Positions 15,065 to 23,666 are shown, counted from the first letter of the stretch. The stretch: DNA of 64,000 bases from Candidatus Levybacteria bacterium RIFCSPHIGHO2_01_FULL_36_15b (GCA_001782045.1 MFNK01000012.1:1-64000), one strand, 5' to 3'. Notes: a model not told the origin generated them from the sequence alone. Program-made: numbers and translations.

Positions 15065-15331
15065 TCAGATTATTGTAAAATCGCTGAAATTTTCTTCTTT
15101 TTTTTCAAAATTTACTACTACATCTTTTACATCTGAAAATATATTCCCCTCTTCCGCAATTTTGACAAGCTTTTCTATATTTTCATTTTTCCCTTGAGCT
15201 AAAATTTCCACTCTTCCATCCGGTAAATTTTTAACCCATCCTAAAAGAGCAAGTTCTCTTGCTTTTTTTTGAATAAAGCGTCTAAAACCTACTCCTTGAA
15301 CAAACCCTAAAACAAAAATATGTGCGCTCAT
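15065..15331 (-). CDS. acyP: acylphosphatase
   Basis: 88 aa, the normal family length. FVLGFVQGVGFRRFIQ contains the catalytic Arg loop (VQGVGFR), and GWVKNLPDGRVEILAQG contains the catalytic Asn. Hydrolyses acyl phosphates in the cytoplasm. The start ATGA overlaps or touches the stop of the preceding membrane protein gene, so both are in one operon. Confidence 0.94.
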   Translation of the reverse strand: MSAHIFVLGFVQGVGFRRFIQKKARELALLGWVKNLPDGRVEILAQGKNENIEKLVKIAEEGNIFSDVKDVVVNFEKKEENFSDFTII

Positions 15332-15885
15332 TAAAAATGTAAATCTCCAATTTGTGCAAGAACCGTAAACCTAAGAAACCTTGCAACTAAGACAATAACC
15401 AAATATTTTTTAATATCGTATTTAAAAGCTCCGGCAATTAAGGCCATTCCATCGAAAAATGGATTTGGAATAAGTGAAAAGAAAAAAATCATTATTCCGC
15501 CATATGCTTTAAAAACATCTTCAAGGACTTTGAACCATAGTTTTTCCTCAAATTTTTTTAAGGCAATGTGTCTTGTTGAATATCCAAAGAAAAATGAAAG
15601 AGTATCTCCCAGTGCTGTTCCAATAGAAGCTATTACGGCAACTAAAAGAGGCGGGTAAACGCTTCCTCCTGCTATAACCGTAAGAAAAGCGGGACCGGAT
15701 ACAAAAAAAGTAGCACTTGAGAAAAAATTAATTATTAGGATTCCTAAAAGTCCAAGCGTTTGACCGTCTTTAAAATTTTCTCTAAAAATAAAAGCAAGAA
15801 TAGATACTGCAGTAGAAAAAGCAAAAAGAAAAATTCCTACTACTTTTTCGTTATTTTTTATTGTCTTTATCACTTGTTTTTGCAT
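15331..15885 (-). CDS. VTT (DedA/TVP38-like) membrane protein
   Basis: 184 aa with four to five membrane segments. The VTT-domain features FVSGPAFLTVIAGGSVYPP, GTALGDTLSFFFGY and ARFLRFTVLAQIGD are present. Family members act as lipid scramblases or flippases (for example undecaprenyl-phosphate recycling) or have unknown roles. The 5' end overlaps the upstream 95 aa gene by 35 nt. Confidence 0.8.
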   Translation of the reverse strand: MQKQVIKTIKNNEKVVGIFLFAFSTAVSILAFIFRENFKDGQTLGLLGILIINFFSSATFFVSGPAFLTVIAGGSVYPPLLVAVIASIGTALGDTLSFFFGYSTRHIALKKFEEKLWFKVLEDVFKAYGGIMIFFFSLIPNPFFDGMALIAGAFKYDIKKYLVIVLVARFLRFTVLAQIGDLHF

Positions 15886-16138
15886 TCTCAGTTTTTAGTT
15901 GCTTTAACTTCCATAAAAATAACGCAATTTTATTGTCTGCGTTGCTGTCTTTTACAAATGAAAGGCACTTTTCGAGTATACTTCTGTGATTTATTTTGGC
16001 TAGCCTAATCCACATTCCCCTGTTTTTATAATCTTCCATTTCTTCTGCCAACCAAATACCAAACGCCTGAAAATCGCGGGAAATATATTTATCTTCCACT
16101 GGATTAAAGTTTTTTAAAACTTGCTTAATCGATTTCAT
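15851..16138 (-). CDS. hypothetical helical protein
   Basis: 95 aa, all-helical and charged (FNPVEDKYISRDFQAFGIWL, NRGMWIRLAKINHRSILEKC). The C-terminus (KTENAKTSDKDNKK) overlaps the next gene by 35 nt. Not recognised; the tight overlap points to cotranscription with the VTT protein and acylphosphatase. Confidence 0.7.
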   Translation of the reverse strand: MKSIKQVLKNFNPVEDKYISRDFQAFGIWLAEEMEDYKNRGMWIRLAKINHRSILEKCLSFVKDSNADNKIALFLWKLKQLKTENAKTSDKDNKK

Positions 16139-16151
16139 GAATTCTGAAAGT

Positions 16152-16170
16152 CCTGAGCGAAATCGAATGG
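16152..16170. repeat. CTGAGC-GTCGAA type repeat, diverged copy
   Basis: CCTGAGCGAAATCGAATGG in the short gap between the 95 aa gene and pth. Same family as the copies inside ligase, tgt and pgk. Confidence 0.5.
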
Positions 16171-16204
16171 ATTCCTACCGACTGCATTAAATAATTATAG
16201 CAGA

Positions 16205-16822
16205 CTACTTTGTGTTGAATTGGTTCATTGCGGCTTGAATATCTTTTTCAAGCGCAGTTGACAATGCTTGAGTTGCTCTTTTTATTAAATGTTTTACGGT
16301 TGATGTTTCTTTACCGGTAAATATTTCCAAAACATAATCTGTTGCATTTTTAAAATTATGCTTTGCAATTTTTTCATGCTGCTTTGATTGCCCAATTCCA
16401 AGTCTAAATCTCCAAAATTTATCTGTTTTTAAGATACTAATAATGGATTCTACTCCGTGATGTCCGGCAGCGGAGCCTCCAAGTCTAATTTTCATAGAGC
16501 CAAGCGGCAAATCCAATTCATCGTGTATTATCCAAATATCGCTTGGGGTAATTTTGTAAAAATTTGCAAGAAGAGAGACTGACAAACCGCTTTTGTTCAT
16601 ATAAGTTTGCGGTTTTGCAAAAATAATCTTCTCTGTATTACCTTTTTTGGGCTGCCAGTCCATTATAAAAATTTCGCTTTTTAACTTTGCGTTTTTGTCC
16701 CATTTTATTCTTGAAACCGACTGAGAATCTTTAACTAAGTGGTCTAAGATTACAAAACCAAGATTGTGTTTTGTTTTTTCATATTTTTCACCTGGATTTC
16801 CAAGTCCGACAATTAATTTCAT
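16205..16822 (-). CDS. pth: peptidyl-tRNA hydrolase
   Basis: 205 aa. N-terminal MKLIVGLGNPGEKYEKTKHN with the catalytic His in TKHNLGF, FAKPQTYMNKSG, IHDELDLPLGSMKIRLGGSA and GHHGVESI are all diagnostic. Recycles peptidyl-tRNA dropped from ribosomes. ATGA overlap with the upstream phosphoribosyltransferase gene. Confidence 0.96.
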   Translation of the reverse strand: MKLIVGLGNPGEKYEKTKHNLGFVILDHLVKDSQSVSRIKWDKNAKLKSEIFIMDWQPKKGNTEKIIFAKPQTYMNKSGLSVSLLANFYKITPSDIWIIHDELDLPLGSMKIRLGGSAAGHHGVESIISILKTDKFWRFRLGIGQSKQHEKIAKHNFKNATDYVLEIFTGKETSTVKHLIKRATQALSTALEKDIQAAMNQFNTK

Positions 16823-17433
16823 GGATGTAGGATACTAGAAACTTCTTCGTTTGTCACCTGTTGAAAATTTTGGTAAAATTCCGATACTGCATAAAAGTCT
16901 TTAGGTTTTTTTAAAAAATACACAGTATCGAAGTATACTTTAATATTACGCAATGTATCAGAAGAAATAACCGGTGTTGCCAAAAAGATGTTTTTTACTT
17001 TTCTTCTCTTTAGGAATTTCCAAGCAGCTATAACTGTTGCACCGGTTGCTACCCCATCGTCTGCAATAATTATGTTTTGGTAAGTTTTAAATCTTTTAAT
17101 TTTTAATTGTTTTTTTAAAATATTTATCTCCTGCATTTTTTCTTTTATTAATTTTTGTTCTGTTTTCTTTGAAATATTAAGTAAATTATAAATGTCTACA
17201 TTTTTATAAATATTTTTTTCATCCACCATTGCGCCGATTGCAAATTCCGGATTTGTAGGCGCGCCTATCTTCTTAACGATTAAAGGTTGTAATGGTAACA
17301 GAAGAAATTCAGATAAAACTTTCGCGGTAATAATTCCTCCCCGCAAAAGACCAACAACACACGTATTTGTGTTTTCAAACTTTTTTAATTTGGGCAGCAA
17401 CTTTTGGGCAGCGTCTACTCTACCCTTAAACAT
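16819..17433 (-). CDS. phosphoribosyltransferase family protein
   Basis: 204 aa. PRPP-binding motif NIIIADDGVATGATVIAAWK and the N-terminal VVGLLRGGIITAKVLSE are typical type I PRTase features. The specific base or role is unclear; similar proteins are annotated as 'phosphoribosyltransferase domain' enzymes acting on DNA-salvage or unknown substrates. The stop overlaps the start of pth by 4 nt. Confidence 0.85.
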   Translation of the reverse strand: MFKGRVDAAQKLLPKLKKFENTNTCVVGLLRGGIITAKVLSEFLLLPLQPLIVKKIGAPTNPEFAIGAMVDEKNIYKNVDIYNLLNISKKTEQKLIKEKMQEINILKKQLKIKRFKTYQNIIIADDGVATGATVIAAWKFLKRRKVKNIFLATPVISSDTLRNIKVYFDTVYFLKKPKDFYAVSEFYQNFQQVTNEEVSSILHP

Positions 17434-17451
17434 ACTGCAATTTTACAGCAA

Positions 17452-17931
17452 TTATTTGTAATATGATTTAACTTGAAATAAGAAATAAAGTTCTATTACA
17501 AACCATACTGCCGCAAATGCGAGTCCTACTACGCTAAAATAGAATAAAGTATTTCCTACAACAGTACTTACTAAGCCTAAAACCAAGACCCAAAACATAA
17601 AGTTCCAACCTCGAAGCGCTCTTTTTTGTAAAGGTCTAAAAGCTAAAAGCAAAAGTACGCCACTTGCAAGACCCAAAACTGTAGTCACCAAACCAAATCC
17701 GGCAAGGCTAACTGCAGCTGTTCCAGAAAGAGGAGCAAGTACGCCAAGAGCTCCAAAACCTAGTAAAGAAACTGCAAATCCTAAAACTGAAAGTACTCCT
17801 AAGATTACTGCTACCCAAGGAGCTACCATTACGATAAAATCTTTTACGCCTGCAGGGAGAGATGGTGCTTTAGTAAATGCTTCTTCAAGCGGTTTTATTA
17901 ATTGTTTTGTCTGTGCATCTAGTACATCCAT
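17452..17931 (-). CDS. four-helix integral membrane protein
   Basis: 159 aa. A polar N-terminus of about 25 residues, then four long hydrophobic helices rich in Gly/Ala/Leu/Val, and a short C-terminus VKSYYK. GAGGGGGTG with 7 nt spacing to the ATG, so Shine-Dalgarno led. No catalytic motif visible and no family assigned. Confidence 0.72.
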   Translation of the reverse strand: MDVLDAQTKQLIKPLEEAFTKAPSLPAGVKDFIVMVAPWVAVILGVLSVLGFAVSLLGFGALGVLAPLSGTAAVSLAGFGLVTTVLGLASGVLLLLAFRPLQKRALRGWNFMFWVLVLGLVSTVVGNTLFYFSVVGLAFAAVWFVIELYFLFQVKSYYK

Positions 17932-17979
17932 TAAATATCACCCCCTCTCGTATATGTACCTACTCTATAATGAGTTTTA

Positions 17980-19326
17980 CTAAAAGTCAATGCCAAGCTG
18001 AGAAGTAATATCATTCTCTTTTTTTGAAAGTTCTTCCTTCCAAATTTTAACAATTCCGTATTGCCCGTCAAACCCTGGAAGTATGTCAATATCTCCGCTT
18101 CTTACTTTTTTTATACCCTCTGCCACCTTAATTCCGGCTTCTTTTTCAATTCTGCCAAGGTTTTCGTGAAGTAAAACATTTAATTCGTTTCCGAGTGTTA
18201 AAACTAGCTTGTCATACAAATCTTTAACTTTTAAAGACGCAACGCCGCTACCTAAGGCTTCTGCAATTATTTCATTTAATGGAACAAGCTTTACAAAGGG
18301 AGGGTGTATTTTTTTAGGATCTAAATTCCATTTAATATCATTACTATTATATTTAGTAAGCTCTTTGGGGAAATCTTTTTTTGCCAGATCCTCAACTCGG
18401 TGCATTACTCCAACAGTTAAAGGTCTTTTGCATTTTGGACAAATTGTTCCATTTTTGCGGGTTTGATCAGGTGTTTGCACATAAGAGCAGTTTCTGTGTC
18501 CCGTAAAATGGTACTTTCCTTCCTCCGGATAAAACTCTATGGTATATGCAATTTTGAGCTTGGCTTTTTTATCCTGCATAATAGCCAAACGGATTTCATT
18601 ATAGTTAATAGATTTGAGATTTGATTTATCATCTTTTATTTTGAACACGGTTGCTTCTCTTCCCATCTTGGCAGGAGAATGTGCGTCGGAAAAGGAAAGA
18701 ATTGAGCGCGTATTAAGCTCTTTTATCTGCCAGTTCATGTAAGGATCGCTTGATAATCCTGTTTCTACGCCGTAAATTTTGTCTGCAAACTTGCCAAAAC
18801 ACTCATCTATGGAATCGAAGCCTGAATTTGAACCATACAAAGAAAACCAAGGAGTCCATGCATGACACGGAATGACCATTGCCTCTTTATCTATAGAAAA
18901 AACCAAATCTGCCAGAGACTCGGACGACAAACCGATTATTGGTCGTCCGTCGGAAGATAAATTTGCAGCCCTTTTAATTAACTCTGCATTTATTTTTTCG
19001 CATACGTTTATGCTAGGAGAAAAAACAAGATTATGAATTCTTCTAACCTTGCCTCCTTGAGTATAAATGCTTGATATTTCAACCGATAAAAGAAATAGCG
19101 GAGATTTCAAATTTGATTTACCATTTTTTATTTTGAAGAGGCCTTGTGTCTCTTCTACTAGTTCCTGTTTTATTTCCCGAAGCCATAAGGGATGTGTCCA
19201 GTCGCCGGTTGAAAGAATGTTTAACCCTTTCTTTTCTGCCCAGAATGCCATTGTTTCTAAATTCATGTCTCTTGAAACAGCTCTACTATATTTTGAATGA
19301 AGATGTAAATCTGCTACGAATTCCAT
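17980..19326 (-). CDS. endonuclease Q (PHP-domain DNA repair nuclease)
   Basis: 448 aa. PHP domain: FVADLHLHSKYSR, STGDWTHP, LLSVEISSIY, CHAWTPWFSLYG and SFSDAHSP carry the metal-binding His/Asp residues. A zinc finger (RNCSY...CPKCKRPLTVGVMHRVEDLA) and a helical C-terminus follow, as in EndoQ, which nicks 5' of deaminated bases (U, hypoxanthine, xanthine). Two 33-35 bp AT-rich repeats are inserted in frame (FKIKNGKSNLKS near residue 86, FKIKDDKSNLKS near residue 228). Its start codons are duplicated upstream across structured element B. Confidence 0.88.
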   Translation of the reverse strand: MEFVADLHLHSKYSRAVSRDMNLETMAFWAEKKGLNILSTGDWTHPLWLREIKQELVEETQGLFKIKNGKSNLKSPLFLLSVEISSIYTQGGKVRRIHNLVFSPSINVCEKINAELIKRAANLSSDGRPIIGLSSESLADLVFSIDKEAMVIPCHAWTPWFSLYGSNSGFDSIDECFGKFADKIYGVETGLSSDPYMNWQIKELNTRSILSFSDAHSPAKMGREATVFKIKDDKSNLKSINYNEIRLAIMQDKKAKLKIAYTIEFYPEEGKYHFTGHRNCSYVQTPDQTRKNGTICPKCKRPLTVGVMHRVEDLAKKDFPKELTKYNSNDIKWNLDPKKIHPPFVKLVPLNEIIAEALGSGVASLKVKDLYDKLVLTLGNELNVLLHENLGRIEKEAGIKVAEGIKKVRSGDIDILPGFDGQYGIVKIWKEELSKKENDITSQLGIDF

Positions 19327-19338
19327 AAAGATCTGCCT

Positions 19339-19410
19339 GCCCTACAAACAATCGCCCCGTGAGCCGTGTTCGAATAGAACTGAAAAGGCGAACGGTAAGA
19401 TGTGGAGGGC
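19339..19410 (-). ncRNA. structured 5'UTR element, copy B
   Basis: Minus strand: P1 GCCCT/AGGGC, ACATCTTA, P2 CCG/CGG, TTC/TCA, P3 GCC/GGC, TTTTCA, hairpin GTTC-TATTC-GAAC. It lies 13 nt upstream of the endoQ ATG. The flanks repeat the beginning of endoQ: ATGGAATTTGTCGCC on the far side and ATGGAATTCGTAGCA at the gene. Same fold as copies A and C. Confidence 0.65.
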
Positions 19411-19422
19411 GACAAATTCCAT
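19342..19422 (-). other. short upstream ORF (duplicated endoQ start reading into element B)
   Basis: ATG at 19422, 6 nt after TAAAAT (leaderless spacing), reads MEFVALHILPFAFSVLFEHG then SRGDCL and stops at TAG 15 nt before the endoQ ATG. The first five codons encode MEFVA exactly as endoQ, with only synonymous differences. It may be the original leaderless start of endoQ, now cut off by the element, or a leader peptide. Confidence 0.4.
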
Positions 19423-19461
19423 ACCGCCATTTTAACACAAAAGGTTTGTTATAATTGGCTC

Positions 19462-20481
19462 ATGCAGAATAAAAAGCAGAATGAGATCTCCCACATTTAT
19501 TTGCAGGGCTCTGATCTTGCAGAAAGAGAGCAAGATGTCTTAAGAGATGCATCTGAAAAGTTAGGCTTCGAGGTAGACAAAATTTCTGGAAGAAGTAGTT
19601 GGTGGGGATCAAAAGAAATTGGAGCCTTTTTTGCAAAAGGAAGTTTCAAAGGACAAGAAGCAGTTTTAAAAATTCAAGGAGTAAAACCAACTGTTTCGGA
19701 GGCGTATAACATTCGACAATTTGAAAGAACGAACAAAAGTACAATAGTTAGACCGCCAAAAATTTATGCACATCTCCCTTGGAATGAAGAAAAAAGATAC
19801 GAAGCCTTGGTACTTGAGCCGGCCGGCAAAAAAATTGTTTCAACCCCAACTAATCAGGAAGAAATTAAAAAATTCTTTGAGGCTTACGTAGAATATCGCA
19901 GTAACTGTCTGAATACACCCTGGTTGAATAAGCCTGAGCAAACTGCATCTGAAAGAATAAAAGAAAACTTTGATAACTGGATTAAATCAAGCTTCAAATT
20001 ATTTAGCAAACATCCATTTAGAGAAAAGGGAGATCAAAATCTTATAGAGAAAGGTGTAAGTATCCTAATCAAGGAATATCAGGAAACAGAGCTTGAGTTC
20101 ATGCACGGTCATTTTTCAGAAGCAGATTTGTACGAGAAGGATGGGCAAATTGTTCTTTTATCGAATCTCTATTGGGGATACCGACCAACGCTTTATGATG
20201 CTATATTTGGGATGCATTGGTTCATTCTACATTTGGTAAATGTTGAGCACATAACACCTGAAAAAATAGAAGAGCAAAGAAAACTTTGGATAAATGAAAT
20301 TGAAAATTTAGAAGCCGTAAAAGAGAATGAAAATTTCTATAGGCTTGCTTTACTTGAAAGAGCTGCAGCCGGTCTGAACTTAGATGCATTAAGTGTTGGA
20401 ATAAGCGGAGAAATCGCACAATATTTAGTAGAATCAACTCGCGATCAAGTCAAAATGCTTATTAGTGAACTTTCCTCTTGA
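19462..20481 (+). CDS. hypothetical protein, weakly kinase-like (APH-like)
   Basis: 339 aa from MQNKKQNEISHI; TATAAT ends 6 nt before this ATG. The order FAKGSFKGQEAVLKIQG, ALVLEPAGKK, EFMHGHFSEADLYEKDGQIV and the helical C-terminus recall aminoglycoside/choline kinase-like folds. But the catalytic HxDxxxxN is degraded to HGHFSEAD, so an active kinase is doubtful. Unique position divergent from endoQ. Function unknown. Confidence 0.7.
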   Translation: MQNKKQNEISHIYLQGSDLAEREQDVLRDASEKLGFEVDKISGRSSWWGSKEIGAFFAKGSFKGQEAVLKIQGVKPTVSEAYNIRQFERTNKSTIVRPPKIYAHLPWNEEKRYEALVLEPAGKKIVSTPTNQEEIKKFFEAYVEYRSNCLNTPWLNKPEQTASERIKENFDNWIKSSFKLFSKHPFREKGDQNLIEKGVSILIKEYQETELEFMHGHFSEADLYEKDGQIVLLSNLYWGYRPTLYDAIFGMHWFILHLVNVEHITPEKIEEQRKLWINEIENLEAVKENENFYRLALLERAAAGLNLDALSVGISGEIAQYLVESTRDQVKMLISELSS

Positions 20482-20534
20482 CAGCATCTGTTTTCCGTGA
20501 AAACATAACTATAGGCAGTATTTATTACGTATTG

Positions 20535-20843
20535 ATGTTTGGCCGGCGTATTGAAGAACAACCTAAAATTAGAATTTATACTGAAGAAGACGTAACCAAG
20601 GCAATGCTCAATTTTACTGGCCATGATATTAAACCCCCCGATGATTTAGTTGTAAGTTATGTTCCGTATTCGAGTCTAAAGTTAAAAACTTGGAAAGAAA
20701 TTGAAGCTATGAATGCAGAAAATGCTTTAAGGTTACAAAATCAACCAGCTACAGTTTTCGAAGCGCGAAGACCAATGTTTGAATCTATACGCAGTGGAGT
20801 TAGAAAAACAGCCGTAGTGTTTATTGCGGGTAATCATCATTAA
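20535..20843 (+). CDS. hypothetical protein
   Basis: 102 aa from MFGRRIEEQPKI. The reading frame is open upstream to a TTG at 20478, which sits at the stop of the previous gene, so the first ATG is preferred; the start is uncertain. It contains YTEEDVTKAMLNFTGHDIKP and a basic C-terminal part RRPMFESIRSGVRKTAVVF. No domain recognised. Confidence 0.55.
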   Translation: MFGRRIEEQPKIRIYTEEDVTKAMLNFTGHDIKPPDDLVVSYVPYSSLKLKTWKEIEAMNAENALRLQNQPATVFEARRPMFESIRSGVRKTAVVFIAGNHH

Positions 20844-20878
20844 ACACCTTCCTTTGTTGTGGAAACTTTTCTATAAGA

Positions 20879-22612
20879 CTATTTCTTATTATACTGTTGT
20901 TCGTAGAGTCTTTTAATCTCGCTTACCTGAGTCGCATCTTCAGGTTTTTTGTCAGCAGTTCTGAATGAAACCAACCGAGGAAATCTTAATGCAAAACCTG
21001 GTTCTTTTTCTGTTTTGCCTGCAGTATGCAAGGGAGAACGTGTAATTTCATCTGCCAATACTTCAATAACAATTTTTGGTTCTATCCAAACAGATGGAAT
21101 TATAGAACTATTGACTCGAGCCGGCTTATGATCAAGGCTAATTTTGTCTGCCCGTCTATGAATTTCTCTCCATTCATCATCCGTTAGCCCAGTGCCAATT
21201 CTTGAGATTGAAACAAATTCGTCTCTTTCGCTGTCATATACTCCAACCAAAAGCGCACCTGCGCCAAACTCTGTCCTCTTTCCGCGTCCTGATATATATC
21301 CAAGTATTACACAATCAATAGTATCTGAAAGTTCTCCATCGGAATGGCGCTTTAGTTTTACCCAGTTAAAATTGCGCCCCCCTGCTTCATATGGACTTTG
21401 TAATTTTTTAACAACCAAACCCTCCAATCCTTTTGAAATTGCGTCTTCAAGAAGAAGCGAAAGAGCTTTTGGTTCTCCAACTGTCTGATTTTTCGTACGA
21501 ATCAAAACACCGTCTTCTTTTATTGTGTCTTTAAGTATTTTCATTCTTCCTACTAAAGTTTTATCCAATAATTGCTGTCCGTCTTTATATAAAATATCAA
21601 AGACAAAGGCTTTTAAAGGAAGTCTTGCCGCTGCCGCCTCAATTCCATGCTTTCTTCGCCTTTTAGTAGTCTCCTGAAAGGGTAAGAATTCCTCTGAATC
21701 CGGATTATAAGCAAGAGCTTCGGTGTCTAATATTACAGTTTTTGCGCTTATTTGATCTAGCGTAGCTTTAATAAGCTCCGGAAACATATGTGTCATCTCC
21801 TCTAGGTTTCTTGAAAACATCCGCACATTTTGTCCGTCTTTGTGGATCTGAACCCTGAATCCATCGTATTTATACTGAACATCGACCTCTCCCATTTTTT
21901 CGATTACTTTTTCGGGGTTGGGAAGTCTTTCGCAAAGCTCGGATCTAATTGGAGAACCAACGCGGACTTCAAGCCGTTCGACTCCGCTCAGGCCCTTTTG
22001 CCAAAGGGTTTTTGCAATTAAACCCAAATCTGAGGTTCTATTGTAAGCCCCTTCAAGTTTTTTTCGGTTTAGTTTGTCTCCTAATTTTGCTGTTGCTAGA
22101 GCATCCAAAATTGTAGGATCGCCAATTCCCAAACGCGTATTTCCAAGCGGTATACGCACTAAATGCTTTGCAGAAATAGCATCTAATTTTTTAAGAAGGC
22201 CAGAAAGCAGCGCTTGTCTTTTTTCTACTGTTCCCTCACCGCTTGTTTCTGCAATTTGAGTCAAAACTTCAAAAACCTCGCTTACGGATAACTTTGAACT
22301 TTGAACTTTGAACTTTGAACTAAACTGCTCTGCAGTTTTTCCCATGTCTCCTAATTTGTTGAAAAGATTTATTACTTTTTCTTTATCCGATCCATATGCG
22401 TTTGCTAAAGCCGAAGCAACACTTTTTTCCGCCATTCCCATTTCAACAGGTGCATAAAATGGTGCTATTCTTCCTTGAATTAAATAAACAATTTTTTCGA
22501 TTTCTTCCTCCGGAGTTTTATTAAAAAGCTCAGATAAAATTTCAATCAAAGAAAGTCTAGAAGATGTTTCCTCAAGCTTTTCTAGATATTTTGCAAGTTC
22601 TGTAAATTTCAT
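20879..22612 (-). CDS. ATP-dependent DNA ligase (archaeal/eukaryal type)
   Basis: 577 aa. N-terminal helical DNA-binding domain, adenylation motif KYDGFRVQIHKDG with the nucleotide-accepting Lys, FSRNLEEMTHMFPEL, LEGLVVKKLQSPYEAG and motif VI ALRFPRLVSFRTADKKPEDA. Domain order and length match archaeal replicative Lig1-type enzymes rather than bacterial NAD-dependent LigA. Two repeats are inserted in frame: a TTTGAAC heptamer array near 22287-22320 (FKVQSSKL) and a GTCGAA-type repeat at 21974-21992 (LSGVERLE). Starts one base after the Fic stop. Confidence 0.95.
   Translation of the reverse strand: MKFTELAKYLEKLEETSSRLSLIEILSELFNKTPEEEIEKIVYLIQGRIAPFYAPVEMGMAEKSVASALANAYGSDKEKVINLFNKLGDMGKTAEQFSSKFKVQSSKLSVSEVFEVLTQIAETSGEGTVEKRQALLSGLLKKLDAISAKHLVRIPLGNTRLGIGDPTILDALATAKLGDKLNRKKLEGAYNRTSDLGLIAKTLWQKGLSGVERLEVRVGSPIRSELCERLPNPEKVIEKMGEVDVQYKYDGFRVQIHKDGQNVRMFSRNLEEMTHMFPELIKATLDQISAKTVILDTEALAYNPDSEEFLPFQETTKRRRKHGIEAAAARLPLKAFVFDILYKDGQQLLDKTLVGRMKILKDTIKEDGVLIRTKNQTVGEPKALSLLLEDAISKGLEGLVVKKLQSPYEAGGRNFNWVKLKRHSDGELSDTIDCVILGYISGRGKRTEFGAGALLVGVYDSERDEFVSISRIGTGLTDDEWREIHRRADKISLDHKPARVNSSIIPSVWIEPKIVIEVLADEITRSPLHTAGKTEKEPGFALRFPRLVSFRTADKKPEDATQVSEIKRLYEQQYNKK
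21974..21992. repeat. CTGAGC-GTCGAA repeat inside the ligase gene
   Basis: CCGTTCGACTCCGCTCAGG, read in frame as part of GLSGVERLE of the ligase. Confidence 0.6.
22287..22321. repeat. tandem TTTGAAC heptamers inside the ligase gene
   Basis: Four to five head-to-tail TTTGAAC units, encoding KFKVQSSKL on the minus strand, located in a likely linker of the N-terminal domain. Confidence 0.7.
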
Positions 22613-22613
22613 G

Positions 22614-23666
22614 TTATGACATTATATACTTTGCGCCTTTTGTAACCCCATGTTTTTTAATTATTCCAGCTTTAAGCAGAGCCTTAAGTTCGTTTAGTAT
22701 TGTATCCTCGGAAATCATAGGAAATAAACCTTCAAAAGCCTGATTTTGCAGATATCCTACTTTTTGAATATATTCTATAATTTTTAGCTGCCTCGGAGAC
22801 AAAAGAATGGGTGCGCCACCTAATTTTTCTTTTAGCCTTGCATCAATAGAGATGTTTTCTACTTTTTGTCGTATCTTGGATAGCTCGAAAGACAAACCCA
22901 AAGTAAAATATTCAAGCCATTTAGTTAAATCTCCATCGTACTTTTCCACACTTTGCAAAGCCTCGTAATACTTAAGAGCGTCTTGATCAAAATATTCCTC
23001 TAAAGAAAAAAATCGCCTTATATCATATCCTTCTAAAAATAAAATAAGAGTTGCAAAAGCACGGGCCACTCTTCCGTTTCCGTCTAAGAAAGGATGTATT
23101 CTAACAAATTCATAATGAACAATTCCGCTTTCCAAAACGGGGTGAATATCTTGATTTTTAGAGCTTTCTATAAACTCCAAAAGTTCTTTAATTTGAAAAG
23201 GAACGGCAACTGCCATGGGTGGTCTAAAAGAAATCTCACCCGTTAAACTATTTTTTACAACTACTTGAGTTTTTCTGTAAACACCATTCTGCGCTTCGGG
23301 TAAAATTTTATAAACTGTCATCCTGTGGAGCTCTTTAATTAAATCCTGAGTAATTTTGAACTCTGAACTCTGAACTCTGAATTGCTCTATGTATTCCAAA
23401 ACTTTTCTATAATTAATAACCTCCTGTACGTCTCTTTCTCTTGCTGCTATATTGTGCCCCATTAAAACTTTTTCAGCCTCTGTTAGGTTTAGCTCGTTAC
23501 CTTCGATGTGTGTTCCGTAATGGACAGAACGAACAAGAGCGTCTTCTCTAAATTCTTTTTCAAAGTAGGGTAAAAGTGGTGCATGATCAATTATTTCTTT
23601 AGATGCCTCAATGGAGCCGATGTTTTTAAGGATTTGATTGCTAATGTAGAATTTAGGCTTATACAT
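22614..23666 (-). CDS. Fic family protein (putative AMP-transferase)
   Basis: 350 aa from MYKPKFYISN. Fic core HPFLDGNGRVARAF (HPFx[D/E]GNGRxxR) is intact. The N-terminal HYGTHIEGNEL resembles the inhibitory helix (xxIEGN), and a C-terminal winged-helix part (SPRQLKIIEYIQKVGYLQNQ) follows, as in Fic-wHTH proteins. A GTTCAGA heptamer array (23347-23378) encodes FRVQSSEFK. The target is unknown. A leaderless start is likely (GTTAAT then 8 nt). Confidence 0.92.
   Translation of the reverse strand: MYKPKFYISNQILKNIGSIEASKEIIDHAPLLPYFEKEFREDALVRSVHYGTHIEGNELNLTEAEKVLMGHNIAARERDVQEVINYRKVLEYIEQFRVQSSEFKITQDLIKELHRMTVYKILPEAQNGVYRKTQVVVKNSLTGEISFRPPMAVAVPFQIKELLEFIESSKNQDIHPVLESGIVHYEFVRIHPFLDGNGRVARAFATLILFLEGYDIRRFFSLEEYFDQDALKYYEALQSVEKYDGDLTKWLEYFTLGLSFELSKIRQKVENISIDARLKEKLGGAPILLSPRQLKIIEYIQKVGYLQNQAFEGLFPMISEDTILNELKALLKAGIIKKHGVTKGAKYIMS

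Noticed and set aside
19402..19461. Upstream extension of the 339 aa gene
   Set aside because: Crosses the structured element B flank and its own -10 box.
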